DNA of 64,000 nt from Paludibacteraceae bacterium (GTDB taxonomy: Bacteria; Bacteroidota; Bacteroidia; Bacteroidales; Paludibacteraceae). Both the position numbers and the translations under genes were made by a program. The notes under the pieces are model-generated. The model was not told where the DNA came from. It did no database searches and saw only the letters and a list, made by a program, of their open reading frames with translations. The stretch covers positions 58,126-122,125 of the forward strand of contig JAFTHS010000004.1 of NCBI GenBank assembly GCA_017457295.1, read 5' to 3'. Each line of letters begins with the position of its first letter. Position 1 is the stretch's first letter. This document shows, in pieces, positions 43,659-51,149 of the stretch.

Positions 43659-43899
43659 ATAGGAAGACTTCCATACCGTTGATGGTGTATATGCACACAT
43701 CACGCACCTTGCGAATTTCGTTCGAATTGAGCAGTTTGACGGTGCGTGTGCCCTCATAATAATCATAGCGGAGGGAGATGCAGTTATCGTAATGCAAAAG
43801 CTCTCCGGCTTTCTTGCCGGACGAGCGCCAGACGACGAGGTCCACGGGGTCGGGTCGCTGCAACATCGCCTGTGCGGTGGAAAGATGAATTGCGTTCAT
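43657..43899 (-). CDS. Small phage protein (80 aa), unknown
   Basis: Last gene of the head unit that begins at 48446. Basic beta-rich protein without recognisable motif. Its start overlaps the stop of the PLD-like gene (ATGA). Confidence 0.5.
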   Translation of the reverse strand: MNAIHLSTAQAMLQRPDPVDLVVWRSSGKKAGELLHYDNCISLRYDYYEGTRTVKLLNSNEIRKVRDVCIYTINGMEVFL

Positions 43900-44417
43900 G
43901 CGTTGTCGATTTTATCTTTGAATAACTCAGATAGGGGTACAGAGTGGTTTTGGATAAGATCCTCCATGTCGGAGAGGAAGGTCTGAAACACTTGCGGGTC
44001 GGTAGTGACGACAGCGGACTCCATACGATTACCTCGTGTGAGGTTCTGCGAGGTAATGATGGAGACTGTATCGCCCTTGACAGAGCGAATAAGTATGACC
44101 TTGGAATGATTGTCGGCAAGGTACGTATGCTCAATGACCTGCGTAAGGAAAGCCCAGAGGCGAAGCGTCTTGTTGGTGGCTTTGAAATCCAGCACAAGAC
44201 GGATGGTTTCGACGCGTCCGGACTTGGATATAAAGTAGAGGCGTCGGAGAAACTCCTCGGAAATGGAGAAGGAAGTTTGCCAAATAGACGATTTGCCGAC
44301 TTGGTTGAGTACCCATTCAACCACATCGGCTACTTGGAGCGTGTTCGTCAAGTAACATTGCAACGGATTAGTTGCAAGCGGCTTCAAGAAATCGTCTATT
44401 GTTATTCCGCGTTTCAT
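43896..44417 (-). CDS. Phospholipase D-like (HKD-type) protein (173 aa)
   Basis: A single PLD-like half-domain: a central strand-helix region with IRLVLDFKAT and then the degenerate HKD segment NHSKVILIRS with TSQNLTRGNRMESAVV, the usual second half of PLD-type nucleases and their relatives. Such phage proteins may act on nucleic acid ends; the aspartate of the HKD motif is not clearly present, so activity is uncertain. It lies in the head operon with four-base overlaps on both sides. Confidence 0.65.
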   Translation of the reverse strand: MKRGITIDDFLKPLATNPLQCYLTNTLQVADVVEWVLNQVGKSSIWQTSFSISEEFLRRLYFISKSGRVETIRLVLDFKATNKTLRLWAFLTQVIEHTYLADNHSKVILIRSVKGDTVSIITSQNLTRGNRMESAVVTTDPQVFQTFLSDMEDLIQNHSVPLSELFKDKIDNA

Positions 44418-44965
44418 TTCCCGAAGCTATCGTAGGCTTTCCAGTTAGCATGGTAGCGCTTGTCGAGCTCAATGAGTTCCTTGAGGAAGGGATAACGCTC
44501 GCTGTCCGGGCATGTAGCGTTGGCAGTAGATAGAACTGCCAGCTTTGCATGAAGGGCGCGCATTTTCTGCAGCAGAGAAAGGTTCTCGCTGTAGCGTGCC
44601 TGGATATCATCGGGCAGCGTGTCGTGGTCGGCACGTTTTCCCTTCTTGAACTCTTCAGCAGCCGCTTCCTTTTGCTTCTTGGTGCGAGTGGGAGCGTCGA
44701 GGTGGTCGCGTTTGACAATCGCATCCACCTGCTGCTGCATTTGAGCGACCTGCGTATGTGTGAGGTCCTGCAACCGGAATTTGAGGTACTTACGAAGTTG
44801 GTACTCAATATCCTCTGCATGACGGGAAAGATTTCCCATAATGTTACGATAGAGGATCTGGTTGCCCGATAACTGGAGCAGATAAAGCGCACCTTGCTCA
44901 AGATTACGCTTGTCGGCAGGAGCATTGAGCCAGTCCTGCACCTTTTTAGTGAAATTGTGATCCAT
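44414..44965 (-). CDS. Helical phage head-operon protein (183 aa), unknown
   Basis: Starts MDHNFTKKVQDWLNAPADK and is mostly alpha-helical and charged, with a long lysine-rich part. Longer starts would overlap the PRTase-like gene by about 100 bases and are rejected. Unknown function, possibly a virion or assembly factor. Confidence 0.55.
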   Translation of the reverse strand: MDHNFTKKVQDWLNAPADKRNLEQGALYLLQLSGNQILYRNIMGNLSRHAEDIEYQLRKYLKFRLQDLTHTQVAQMQQQVDAIVKRDHLDAPTRTKKQKEAAAEEFKKGKRADHDTLPDDIQARYSENLSLLQKMRALHAKLAVLSTANATCPDSERYPFLKELIELDKRYHANWKAYDSFGK

Positions 44966-44966
44966 A

Positions 44967-45593
44967 TTACAAGTTGTTGTTAATGCCGACAAAGAAAACA
45001 AGGTTCTTGCCGAGCGGTTCAAGTAAGCGATACATGGAAGATATGGTAGAGCCGGTGGTAACGAAATCATCGAAGATTATGAGATTGGGTTCTGCAGGCA
45101 GCGTACCCAAATCGAAATCAACATTCACGCGTTGGCGTGTGTGTGCGAGCGCTACGTCCTCGTAATAAGGAATAGAGAGGTTGTGACCGATTTGTTCCGC
45201 TATACGGCAGGCGAAATTCTTTGTAAGATGTCGCCGCTTGGGAGTAGCGCAAATCGCCCAGTTACCAGCGGAAAGGTAGTGACCAAGGACTTTGCGGATA
45301 ACATCCGTCATCTTGGTTGCGAACTTCTCTACCATATCATCGTCCGCTTTAATGTCCGTGAGCAGCCGTCCCTTAATAGACTTTTTCCAGAGGGTGATGA
45401 CTGTCACGCCTGCGTGCGGTGAAATTGCGATGCGTTCTTGCGAAAGATCGCACCGAGCAGCGGTGTCCTCTCCCTTGTGCCAGCCTTTGCGCTGTGTTTC
45501 GGCAAAGATGTCCTTGGGAGGAGCAGAAACGGCAGAGGCAGCTCCCGTAGAGGAACTGCCCATGCCTAAATCAGAGGGAGAGAAGAGTGACAT
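44967..45593 (-). CDS. ComF-like phosphoribosyltransferase-fold protein
   Basis: A 208-residue protein whose C-terminal 130 residues have the type I PRTase pattern, with the PRPP-binding loop LIIFDDFVTTGST near residue 170, preceded by a beta-strand with AICATPKRR. ComF-type members act in DNA uptake and nucleotide handling; here it lies between a capsid-region gene and a helical protein in a phage head operon, and the target substrate is unknown. Start ATG 45593 abuts the stop of the upstream gene. Confidence 0.78.
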   Translation of the reverse strand: MSLFSPSDLGMGSSSTGAASAVSAPPKDIFAETQRKGWHKGEDTAARCDLSQERIAISPHAGVTVITLWKKSIKGRLLTDIKADDDMVEKFATKMTDVIRKVLGHYLSAGNWAICATPKRRHLTKNFACRIAEQIGHNLSIPYYEDVALAHTRQRVNVDFDLGTLPAEPNLIIFDDFVTTGSTISSMYRLLEPLGKNLVFFVGINNNL

Positions 45594-46183
45594 TACTCAC
45601 CAGCGTTCTCGGGCTCATTTTCAGAAGGGTTAATCGTTTCCGTTTCGGTAACGATTTCGCCCTCATAGAACGGAGCCGGTACAACATCAGAAGCTTCAGC
45701 GTTGATGGTGGTGGAGGTTGTGCCGGTAGCACCCTGACCAAGATCCTGTGCAACGGTGGCTTTCGTGTTCCACTTATCGCAACCAATAACGCGGAATTTG
45801 CCTCGCATATCCTCTACCAAGAACACATTATCCGTGTTGTTGATATAGGCGGCTGCAGCAGATGCCTCCGGACCTACGGCAGGGTGAACAGCCGTAAGTT
45901 TGTTGAGCTGCGTTTGAGACGGCACTTCGCCCTGCGCCTCGGAAGTGACTTGGCACTTGTCCGGGAGCACGTCGATGTGCTTCCAAGATGCATCGGCAGC
46001 CAAAACGAAATTGCCCTGATAGATAGCGGAGGTAGGACGACCATTCTCATCAACAGGCAGCGTTGGCCACTTTACAATTTGGCTCTTTGCGAGGTAATAG
46101 ATACGACGCTTGATGCCCGGCAATTCGGGTGTCCCTTGACACCAGTCGAGGGAGCGTTGCAGATTATTACATGTAGTTGGCAT
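45593..46183 (-). CDS. Phage structural protein (196 aa), unknown
   Basis: Follows the major capsid gene and shares its late unit. The N-terminus is basic and Cys-containing, the C-terminus acidic and Glu-rich. Could be a head decoration or tail tube component. A TAATG junction joins it to the PRTase-like gene. Confidence 0.5.
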   Translation of the reverse strand: MPTTCNNLQRSLDWCQGTPELPGIKRRIYYLAKSQIVKWPTLPVDENGRPTSAIYQGNFVLAADASWKHIDVLPDKCQVTSEAQGEVPSQTQLNKLTAVHPAVGPEASAAAAYINNTDNVFLVEDMRGKFRVIGCDKWNTKATVAQDLGQGATGTTSTTINAEASDVVPAPFYEGEIVTETETINPSENEPENAGE

Positions 46184-46209
46184 ATTGAATTGAATTTAGA
46201 TGTTACAAA

Positions 46210-46224
46210 ATGGGCTTTGCCCAT
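46210..46224. other. Small hairpin in the gap after the capsid gene
   Basis: ATGGGC and GCCCAT pair around a 3-base loop. A second hairpin-rich stretch continues to 46278. It may reduce, but probably does not end, transcription downstream of the capsid gene. Confidence 0.35.
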
Positions 46225-46278
46225 TGGCTACGCTCCGGCTATTACCTCGAAGTTTGACCAAAGGGCAAAGCGGTGTGG

Positions 46279-47364
46279 TTACTGATTGCCTTCTCCTCCT
46301 TCACCACCTTCACCGCCATTGGTGTTGTCACCACCGGCGTTCTCGCCACCTGCATTGTTGTCAGCAGGAGCAGCCGGAGCTGCAGGCGTTTGAGGCTGCT
46401 CGGACTCGGTTGCCAGTTCGATAGTTTTGAAACGGCGTTTGTCGATCGTTTCGAACTGTACACCAAAGAACATCGTGGCGATGAACGAGAGCATGAACGG
46501 AGCATACTCCTTGACGAGGATAGACGTTTCATCCGACATGTTGTCGTAGCCATAGAGCATGTTGCTCTTGGGCGTGATGTGGATGAAGTTAGAGCCGACT
46601 TTGTTGGCGAGCGGCACCATTACGAGGCGACCCTCCGAACCCTCGACTGCGTTCTGCGCATAACGGTTGTTATACGGCAGACCTCCGTGAGTAAGTTGGT
46701 AGGATTCGTTGTACATGTCAACGAGTTCCTGCGAGCAGTAGAGGTTCAGCTGCTGTGCGCGGAGGTGAGGATCGAGCGAGAAAAGGATATCCTTGAGAAC
46801 ATCGCAAGCGTTTGCGCGAGTGATCTTCTCCGTAAGCTTGAGGTAGTTACCTTTGGCAACGGAGATGTTCTCTGCCTCAATCTCTTTTTGAGTGATGGTG
46901 TCGAAGCCATCAAACAGGTCCATGGTGGTGTCGCCGTTCGCGTTGCGAACACCTGCCCAAATAGCTTCGTTCAAGTGGAACGAAAGCGACTTCGCCATAA
47001 AAGCGAGGACGTGCTTTGCAGTTGGGGTCTGCATCTGTCCATCGCCCTTTGTCGGACCTTCACCGAGCAATGTCTGAATTGCTTGGTTCGGCTCAAAGTC
47101 AGCAATCACAGAACCCAAGAAGGTTTCCAGCGTACGGAAATCCAACTTGAGGTTATTATTAGAGCGGCGTTGCGGTTTGTACGGACCAAACTGTGCGTCA
47201 AAGTCCATCGTACCTACGCGCTCTTTATAGCGGATACCCGGACGGCCTGTCATGTGCTTGAGGGTATCCATGCTTCCGAAAATCGGGAGCATGAGCAGTT
47301 CCTTGCGGTACTTAACCGCTGCTTCCTGATACTGCTCTAACGTAAAAACTAATTTACCAGCCAT
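46279..47364 (-). CDS. Major capsid protein (HK97-type)
   Basis: A 361-residue protein directly after the protease-scaffold gene and therefore in the normal major-capsid place. Segments such as FGSMDTLKHMTGRPGIRY, and a core with SFHLNEAIWAGVRN, are compatible with the HK97 fold. The last 25 residues are a Gly/Glu/Asn-rich disordered tail. No maturation cleavage site can be read off. Gene order supports the role strongly. Confidence 0.75.
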   Translation of the reverse strand: MAGKLVFTLEQYQEAAVKYRKELLMLPIFGSMDTLKHMTGRPGIRYKERVGTMDFDAQFGPYKPQRRSNNNLKLDFRTLETFLGSVIADFEPNQAIQTLLGEGPTKGDGQMQTPTAKHVLAFMAKSLSFHLNEAIWAGVRNANGDTTMDLFDGFDTITQKEIEAENISVAKGNYLKLTEKITRANACDVLKDILFSLDPHLRAQQLNLYCSQELVDMYNESYQLTHGGLPYNNRYAQNAVEGSEGRLVMVPLANKVGSNFIHITPKSNMLYGYDNMSDETSILVKEYAPFMLSFIATMFFGVQFETIDKRRFKTIELATESEQPQTPAAPAAPADNNAGGENAGGDNTNGGEGGEGGEGNQ

Positions 47365-47390
47365 ATAGTTACGAATTAAGGGGTTAGCGA

Positions 47391-48446
47391 TTAGGGCAGC
47401 ATGTCAAACAATGCCTTGGCATCGTTCATTACGCGCACCTGCTCCTCAATGTCGTTTGCAGGCGTAGGCGCGTTGCCGTTGTTCAACACTTGAGACGTTT
47501 TGTCTCCGGGCTTGGCAGCGAGAAGTGCGGATTGCTCATCGACCTTGGCTTGCAGATCCTTTATGGACTGGTCGCGCTGTGCGATGAGATTATCCTTCTC
47601 GGTGATGGTGGCTTGCAATTTGTCGGCTTGATCCTTGAGGAAAGCCTCCAAAGTGTCACATTGTGCTTCAGTAAGGGAGCACTTGCCATCCGTGAATTGC
47701 AGCGCGTCGATAGCAAGAGCGGCTGCAAGGAGGGGGAATAACTTGTTCATAGGTTCAGAAATATTTTGGGGTTGTTTGTCTTGCGAACGGAACAAATTAG
47801 CGATGGCATTGAGAAACTTGGAGAATTGCGAAATGCTCTCGACCGGCAGATTGGGGATCGGCATGCCGACTGAAGCCATAGCGGAAGCAACGGCATCGGT
47901 GAGTACCGGGGCTTTGTCCTCATCGGCGTTGGTAATCTCATCGACGAAGCCCCAATCAAGTGCCTCTTTAGCAGAGAGCCAGCCGCCAACTTTCATAAGG
48001 GCAAGGAGAGCATCGGCGTCCTTCTTGCACTTACGCGAATACATTCCGGCAACATTCGCGTCCATCTTCTCCAAATCGGTTTTGAGTTGTTCGAGGGAAG
48101 CGATTTGGTCGGCAAGTTGGTCGGCATTGAGCTGCGCCCATTGGAAAAACTCCGTAGAACACTTGTGGGCGAGGTACATGGCACTTGCGTCCATGGTGAT
48201 ATGTTTCGCACCGAGGGAAGCGATAGTAGCTGCCGAGGCGTTCATTCCCACGAAATGGACGGTAACATCACCGTGGTTGCGGAAAGAAGAAGCAATGGAA
48301 AGAGCGGTAGCGAGAGAGCCACCGAGAGAATCAATAAGCACAAAAACCGGTTTGCCTGCGTTCTTGCTCAGAACGTAGTCAACATAGTTCTTGTCGAAAT
48401 CGTAGCCTCCTACGAAACCTTTGAGGTGGAGATGATAATTTTGCAT
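47391..48446 (-). CDS. ClpP-like prohead protease fused to a scaffold-like domain
   Basis: The first 200 residues are a ClpP/S49-like serine protease: DSLGGS near residue 39, the serine in MNASAATIAS near residue 70 and the histidine in MYLAHKCS near residue 95. The remaining 150 residues are helical and coiled-coil (DQADKLQATITEKDN), like capsid scaffolds. An ATG at 47750 (MNKLFPLLAAALAID) could start the scaffold alone, as Nu3 does inside lambda C. First gene of the late unit promoted at 48468-48502. Confidence 0.85.
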   Translation of the reverse strand: MQNYHLHLKGFVGGYDFDKNYVDYVLSKNAGKPVFVLIDSLGGSLATALSIASSFRNHGDVTVHFVGMNASAATIASLGAKHITMDASAMYLAHKCSTEFFQWAQLNADQLADQIASLEQLKTDLEKMDANVAGMYSRKCKKDADALLALMKVGGWLSAKEALDWGFVDEITNADEDKAPVLTDAVASAMASVGMPIPNLPVESISQFSKFLNAIANLFRSQDKQPQNISEPMNKLFPLLAAALAIDALQFTDGKCSLTEAQCDTLEAFLKDQADKLQATITEKDNLIAQRDQSIKDLQAKVDEQSALLAAKPGDKTSQVLNNGNAPTPANDIEEQVRVMNDAKALFDMLP

Positions 48447-48467
48447 CGCTAAAATGAATTAACGACG

Positions 48468-48502
48468 CAAAGGTACTGCGTTTACGCGCTACGCGAAAAG
48501 AC
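48468..48502 (-). promoter_or_regulatory. Phage late promoter, copy 5 (head unit)
   Basis: Minus strand: GTCTTTTCGC, 17 bases, TACCTTTG, same spacing as the other copies. Confidence 0.85.
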
Positions 48503-48508
48503 GGGAAA

Positions 48509-48934
48509 TCAGGCTATAGAACAAGCCACAAGCGCTTTCATGGACTGATATTTCACCTCGTAGGAGATAGCGGAGGGTTCGGCATCGGGCAAACCGAAAC
48601 CTCTACTGACGCCAATTTGAGGGAAAGGCGCTTCTTTAGCACCGAGGATGTAGGTGCGATCCATAACATCGGTAATGACGAATGCGACCGGATGGTCCTC
48701 CGGCAATTCGACCTGTGACTGAAATGTCAAGGTAGCTGTTTCGGCAGTACCGTTGTTTTCGTTGGTGTTCTCCACTACGCAGGTACACTCACCCGTGAAA
48801 GGGAGCGGAGTGAGTTGGGCGAAAATCATAATGGGCATTTTCGCCACGGCCTGCATAGCGATGTTATTGTTCAAGTTGTCGGAGAACACATAGGCGAGCG
48901 ACTTAATACCGGGGAGAGCAAATTGGCTATTCAT
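48509..48934 (-). CDS. Phage structural protein (141 aa), unknown
   Basis: Beta-rich protein starting MNSQFALPGIKSLAYVFSD, without membrane segments. Lies just upstream of late promoter copy 5. Possible tail tube or head decoration protein; no family recognised. Confidence 0.5.
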   Translation of the reverse strand: MNSQFALPGIKSLAYVFSDNLNNNIAMQAVAKMPIMIFAQLTPLPFTGECTCVVENTNENNGTAETATLTFQSQVELPEDHPVAFVITDVMDRTYILGAKEAPFPQIGVSRGFGLPDAEPSAISYEVKYQSMKALVACSIA

Positions 48935-48970
48935 AACTTCTCTACATATTGGAACAGTTCTGACACACCT

Positions 48971-49528
48971 CTACACAATGGAGTGCTTCGGATTTTTGCG
49001 GCTCGAAACCGAACGTTTTTTGCGCGAATTTATCTTGTATGTAATATCGCGTTTACGTTGGTAGCGTTTGGCGATTGCATTCCAGTTCGGTTCGTCACAG
49101 GAAATGCCATGCTTCTCCATGAAAGCCCAAATGGCATGATCCTGCCGATTGAGACGCACCCGGAACGTGTGCAGCTCCTGCCACATGCAAATATCAAAGG
49201 ACTCCAGGATAGCGTTCTGAAGTTCCAGCTTGGCGTGTTCTCCGATATAGTTGAAAACGCGAGGGTCGCGATCCGAGTAGTAGGGAATAGCCAAGGCCAA
49301 GGTAGCATCATCGGGTATTGGTTCTGGCTTTTCTGCAGGCTGCTTTTGCAGCACACGATGCAGCACTTGCGATTCATACGAACCGCGAATAGGCTCCACC
49401 GGTGTCAGAGCCGGGATTGGTTGATTGGGGCAGATGTCATCCTCTCGATGACGCTGTTTCCTGCATGTGTGCGCATACCATTGGGCGAGGTATAGCGGCA
49501 GGGATAAATAAACACAAATTGCACTCAT
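48971..49528 (-). CDS. Phage protein with N-terminal membrane helix (185 aa), unknown
   Basis: Starts MSAICVYLSLPLYLAQWYAH, a probable signal anchor, followed by a basic, Lys/Arg-rich soluble part and a very basic tail. ATG 49528 is chosen because it lies 26 bases after a good host-type -7 box. It may belong to the early or middle genes rather than the virion. Confidence 0.5.
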   Translation of the reverse strand: MSAICVYLSLPLYLAQWYAHTCRKQRHREDDICPNQPIPALTPVEPIRGSYESQVLHRVLQKQPAEKPEPIPDDATLALAIPYYSDRDPRVFNYIGEHAKLELQNAILESFDICMWQELHTFRVRLNRQDHAIWAFMEKHGISCDEPNWNAIAKRYQRKRDITYKINSRKKRSVSSRKNPKHSIV

Positions 49529-49553
49529 AGCGTATATAATTACGTTTTGAGTG

Positions 49554-49584
49554 CAAAGATAGTGTAAAATTACCAAATATCAAA
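49554..49584 (-). promoter_or_regulatory. Host-type promoter for the gene at 48971-49528
   Basis: Minus strand: TTTG (49581-49584), 19 bases, TATCTTTG (49554-49561), without the GTCTTTTCGC element. Confidence 0.65.
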
Positions 49585-49593
49585 AGAAAAGCG

Positions 49594-49641
49594 TTCCAAA
49601 GTTCGGAAAGTATCTACACTTTGCAAACTTTGGAATTTTTT
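49594..49641. terminator. 10-bp perfect hairpin with plus-strand T tail
   Basis: TTCCAAAGTT (49594-49603) and AACTTTGGAA (49626-49635) are exact reverse complements, followed by TTTTTT on the plus strand. It may stop antisense transcription toward the antirestriction genes. Confidence 0.55.
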
Positions 49642-49689
49642 GAGGAAAAAGCGAGCGGTCTGGGTATCAGCTGCGAGCGTCCCGATATG

Positions 49690-49711
49690 AGAAAGGCAGC
49701 TTTGCGCTGCC
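49690..49711 (-). terminator. Terminator after ardA
   Basis: GGCAGC and GCTGCC form a stem; on the minus strand CTGCCTTTCTC follows. It lies six bases after the ardA stop. Confidence 0.55.
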
Positions 49712-49716
49712 CTTGC

Positions 49717-50280
49717 TCAATTCCGGAAGATATGCCCATCGACCTCGGTGTAATCGCCACCCGTATCAAGGTTCCGCCATACTGCCGAATAATCAATGCA
49801 GCATTGGAGCCATTGCGGGAGGTTCTTGAAGTAGCCGCACTCCTCGCACAGGTATTCTGCAAAATCTTCGGGGCTATTGTATTTGCCTTCATAGCGTTCT
49901 TCGAAATCTTCCATGCTGCCCTCATCCCAATATGAGAGGTATGCCTCGTATGCCTCGCGGCGTTCCTCGCTCAGGGCGGCATATTCTTTGATTTTGTCGA
50001 ACGTGCTTTCGCCCATGCAGCCTTCACAATACCATTGTTCGGGGTAGTGTTCGTAATCTTGGAACATGAGTTCCGGCTCTATTTCATTAGCGTGCAAGCG
50101 GTTGCAAAACTCAATGAAATCGTGGTAGTTCTCAAAGGTGGACAAATCAATCCACATTCCGTACAAACTGCCGTTGTTATACTTGGCATACGTGCCACAA
50201 TAGACGGCTGGGTTGCTGTTCTCGTAGTGTGCTGCGTGTTCGCGAATTTCGTTCTTTGTCAGCGGTTCTCTGTAGTTCAT
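49717..50280 (-). CDS. ardA: Antirestriction protein ArdA
   Basis: A 187-residue acidic DNA mimic that binds type I restriction enzymes and protects incoming phage DNA. Family marks: VYCGTYAKYNNGSLYGMWIDL near the N-terminus, CNRLHANEIEPELMFQDYE, and the Asp/Glu-rich middle with YFKNLPQWLQCCIDYSAVWR. ATG 50280 gives the family's usual start. It is followed by a terminator and preceded by two other small early genes on the same strand. Confidence 0.93.
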   Translation of the reverse strand: MNYREPLTKNEIREHAAHYENSNPAVYCGTYAKYNNGSLYGMWIDLSTFENYHDFIEFCNRLHANEIEPELMFQDYEHYPEQWYCEGCMGESTFDKIKEYAALSEERREAYEAYLSYWDEGSMEDFEERYEGKYNSPEDFAEYLCEECGYFKNLPQWLQCCIDYSAVWRNLDTGGDYTEVDGHIFRN

Positions 50281-50337
50281 AATTTTAGGGATTTTATGCC
50301 CTTGGGGGGATTGCTCCCCCTTGGGGCGGTTAAACAT

Positions 50338-50697
50338 TTATGCGTTAGCGTTTGCGAAATGTACTTGCTCGCGTGAAAATTTGAAGGCTACGGGGCAATA
50401 GGTGAAGCCGTTTTTGCTCTCTACCGGTGCGCCCCAAAATAAGTACGCATGTTGACCTTTGCGGACGTTTGCACCTTTAGCTTTCCACCCCTCGAAAGTA
50501 TCGAGTTCCTGCTCTTGGAGGTTGTAACTCTCGCGGAGTAACTGATTGAGGGTGAAATCGGTTCTTCCGGCTTGCTTTGCAAGTTCTGCCAAACTATTGC
50601 AAAGGGTTTTCAGACCTGCGCGCAAAGTTGCTGCTTTGCTTGCGTTGTTGGTGTTCTCTGCGGCTTGTGCCGTTGTTGTTTTCTTTGTACGTGCCAT
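50338..50697 (-). CDS. ArdC-like N-terminal domain protein (119 aa)
   Basis: After a basic low-complexity start (MARTKKTTTAQAAEN), the protein contains TFEGWKAKGANVRKGQHA, the typical ArdC/DUF1738 single-stranded DNA-binding signature. Full ArdC has a metalloprotease domain that is missing here, so this is only the ssDNA-binding part. With ArdA it forms a probable antirestriction pair. Confidence 0.75.
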   Translation of the reverse strand: MARTKKTTTAQAAENTNNASKAATLRAGLKTLCNSLAELAKQAGRTDFTLNQLLRESYNLQEQELDTFEGWKAKGANVRKGQHAYLFWGAPVESKNGFTYCPVAFKFSREQVHFANANA

Positions 50698-50734
50698 AGT
50701 TGTAAAAATTTGATTGTTATACATTAGTTATTGA

Positions 50735-50908
50735 TTAGTGCCACGATTGGCTTGTGTACTGAAAATCTTCGTATTCCTCGTAAATATCGCCCCAACTCGG
50801 TTCTTCATTTGCGGTAATGCTGGAGCGGTGAGCAACCTTTACTAAACCTTGATTGTTAGCGGAGAGGTTATCGAAACCGAGACCAAAAGAAATAGTTAGC
50901 TGTGCCAT
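50735..50908 (-). CDS. Small phage protein (57 aa), unknown
   Basis: Starts MAQLTISFGLGFDN, acidic C-terminal half (SWGDIYEEYEDFQYTSQSWH). In line with the ardC-like gene and behind the conserved promoter-like element at 50969-51016. Confidence 0.45.
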   Translation of the reverse strand: MAQLTISFGLGFDNLSANNQGLVKVAHRSSITANEEPSWGDIYEEYEDFQYTSQSWH

Positions 50909-50968
50909 GATTGTATGAATTTTAGAGTTTAACATTTGCGTATAAAGCAGTTAGCGTTTGATATAACC

Positions 50969-51016
50969 TTTACGGTGCTTTATAAGTGTTCCGTGGGAGT
51001 GTTTGCAAGGTTTTCG
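50969..51016 (-). promoter_or_regulatory. Conserved promoter-like block, copy B
   Basis: A 48-base block (minus strand TTGCAAACACTCC...CGGAACACTT...TAAAGCACCG) that is nearly identical to 52604-52650. Both copies sit just upstream of small minus-strand genes and just left of a plus-strand promoter, so they may be early promoters of a class that lacks the TAnnTTTG box. Confidence 0.6.
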
Positions 51017-51105
51017 GGAAAAATACTCGTTTTTATAGTAGCTTGTGGAGAGAAAAAAGGAAGATTTTTTTAGACGGCGAAACGCCATCGACGAAACTAA
51101 AGCGT

Positions 51106-51149
51106 GACCTTTCAAACCAACGTAGCGGTAACTAACTTTGCACCGGAAA
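51106..51149 (+). promoter_or_regulatory. Plus-strand promoter of candidate RNA B
   Basis: TTTC (51110-51113), 19 bases, TAACTTTG (51133-51140), within a 44-base block that matches 52755-52798 with one mismatch. Confidence 0.7.
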
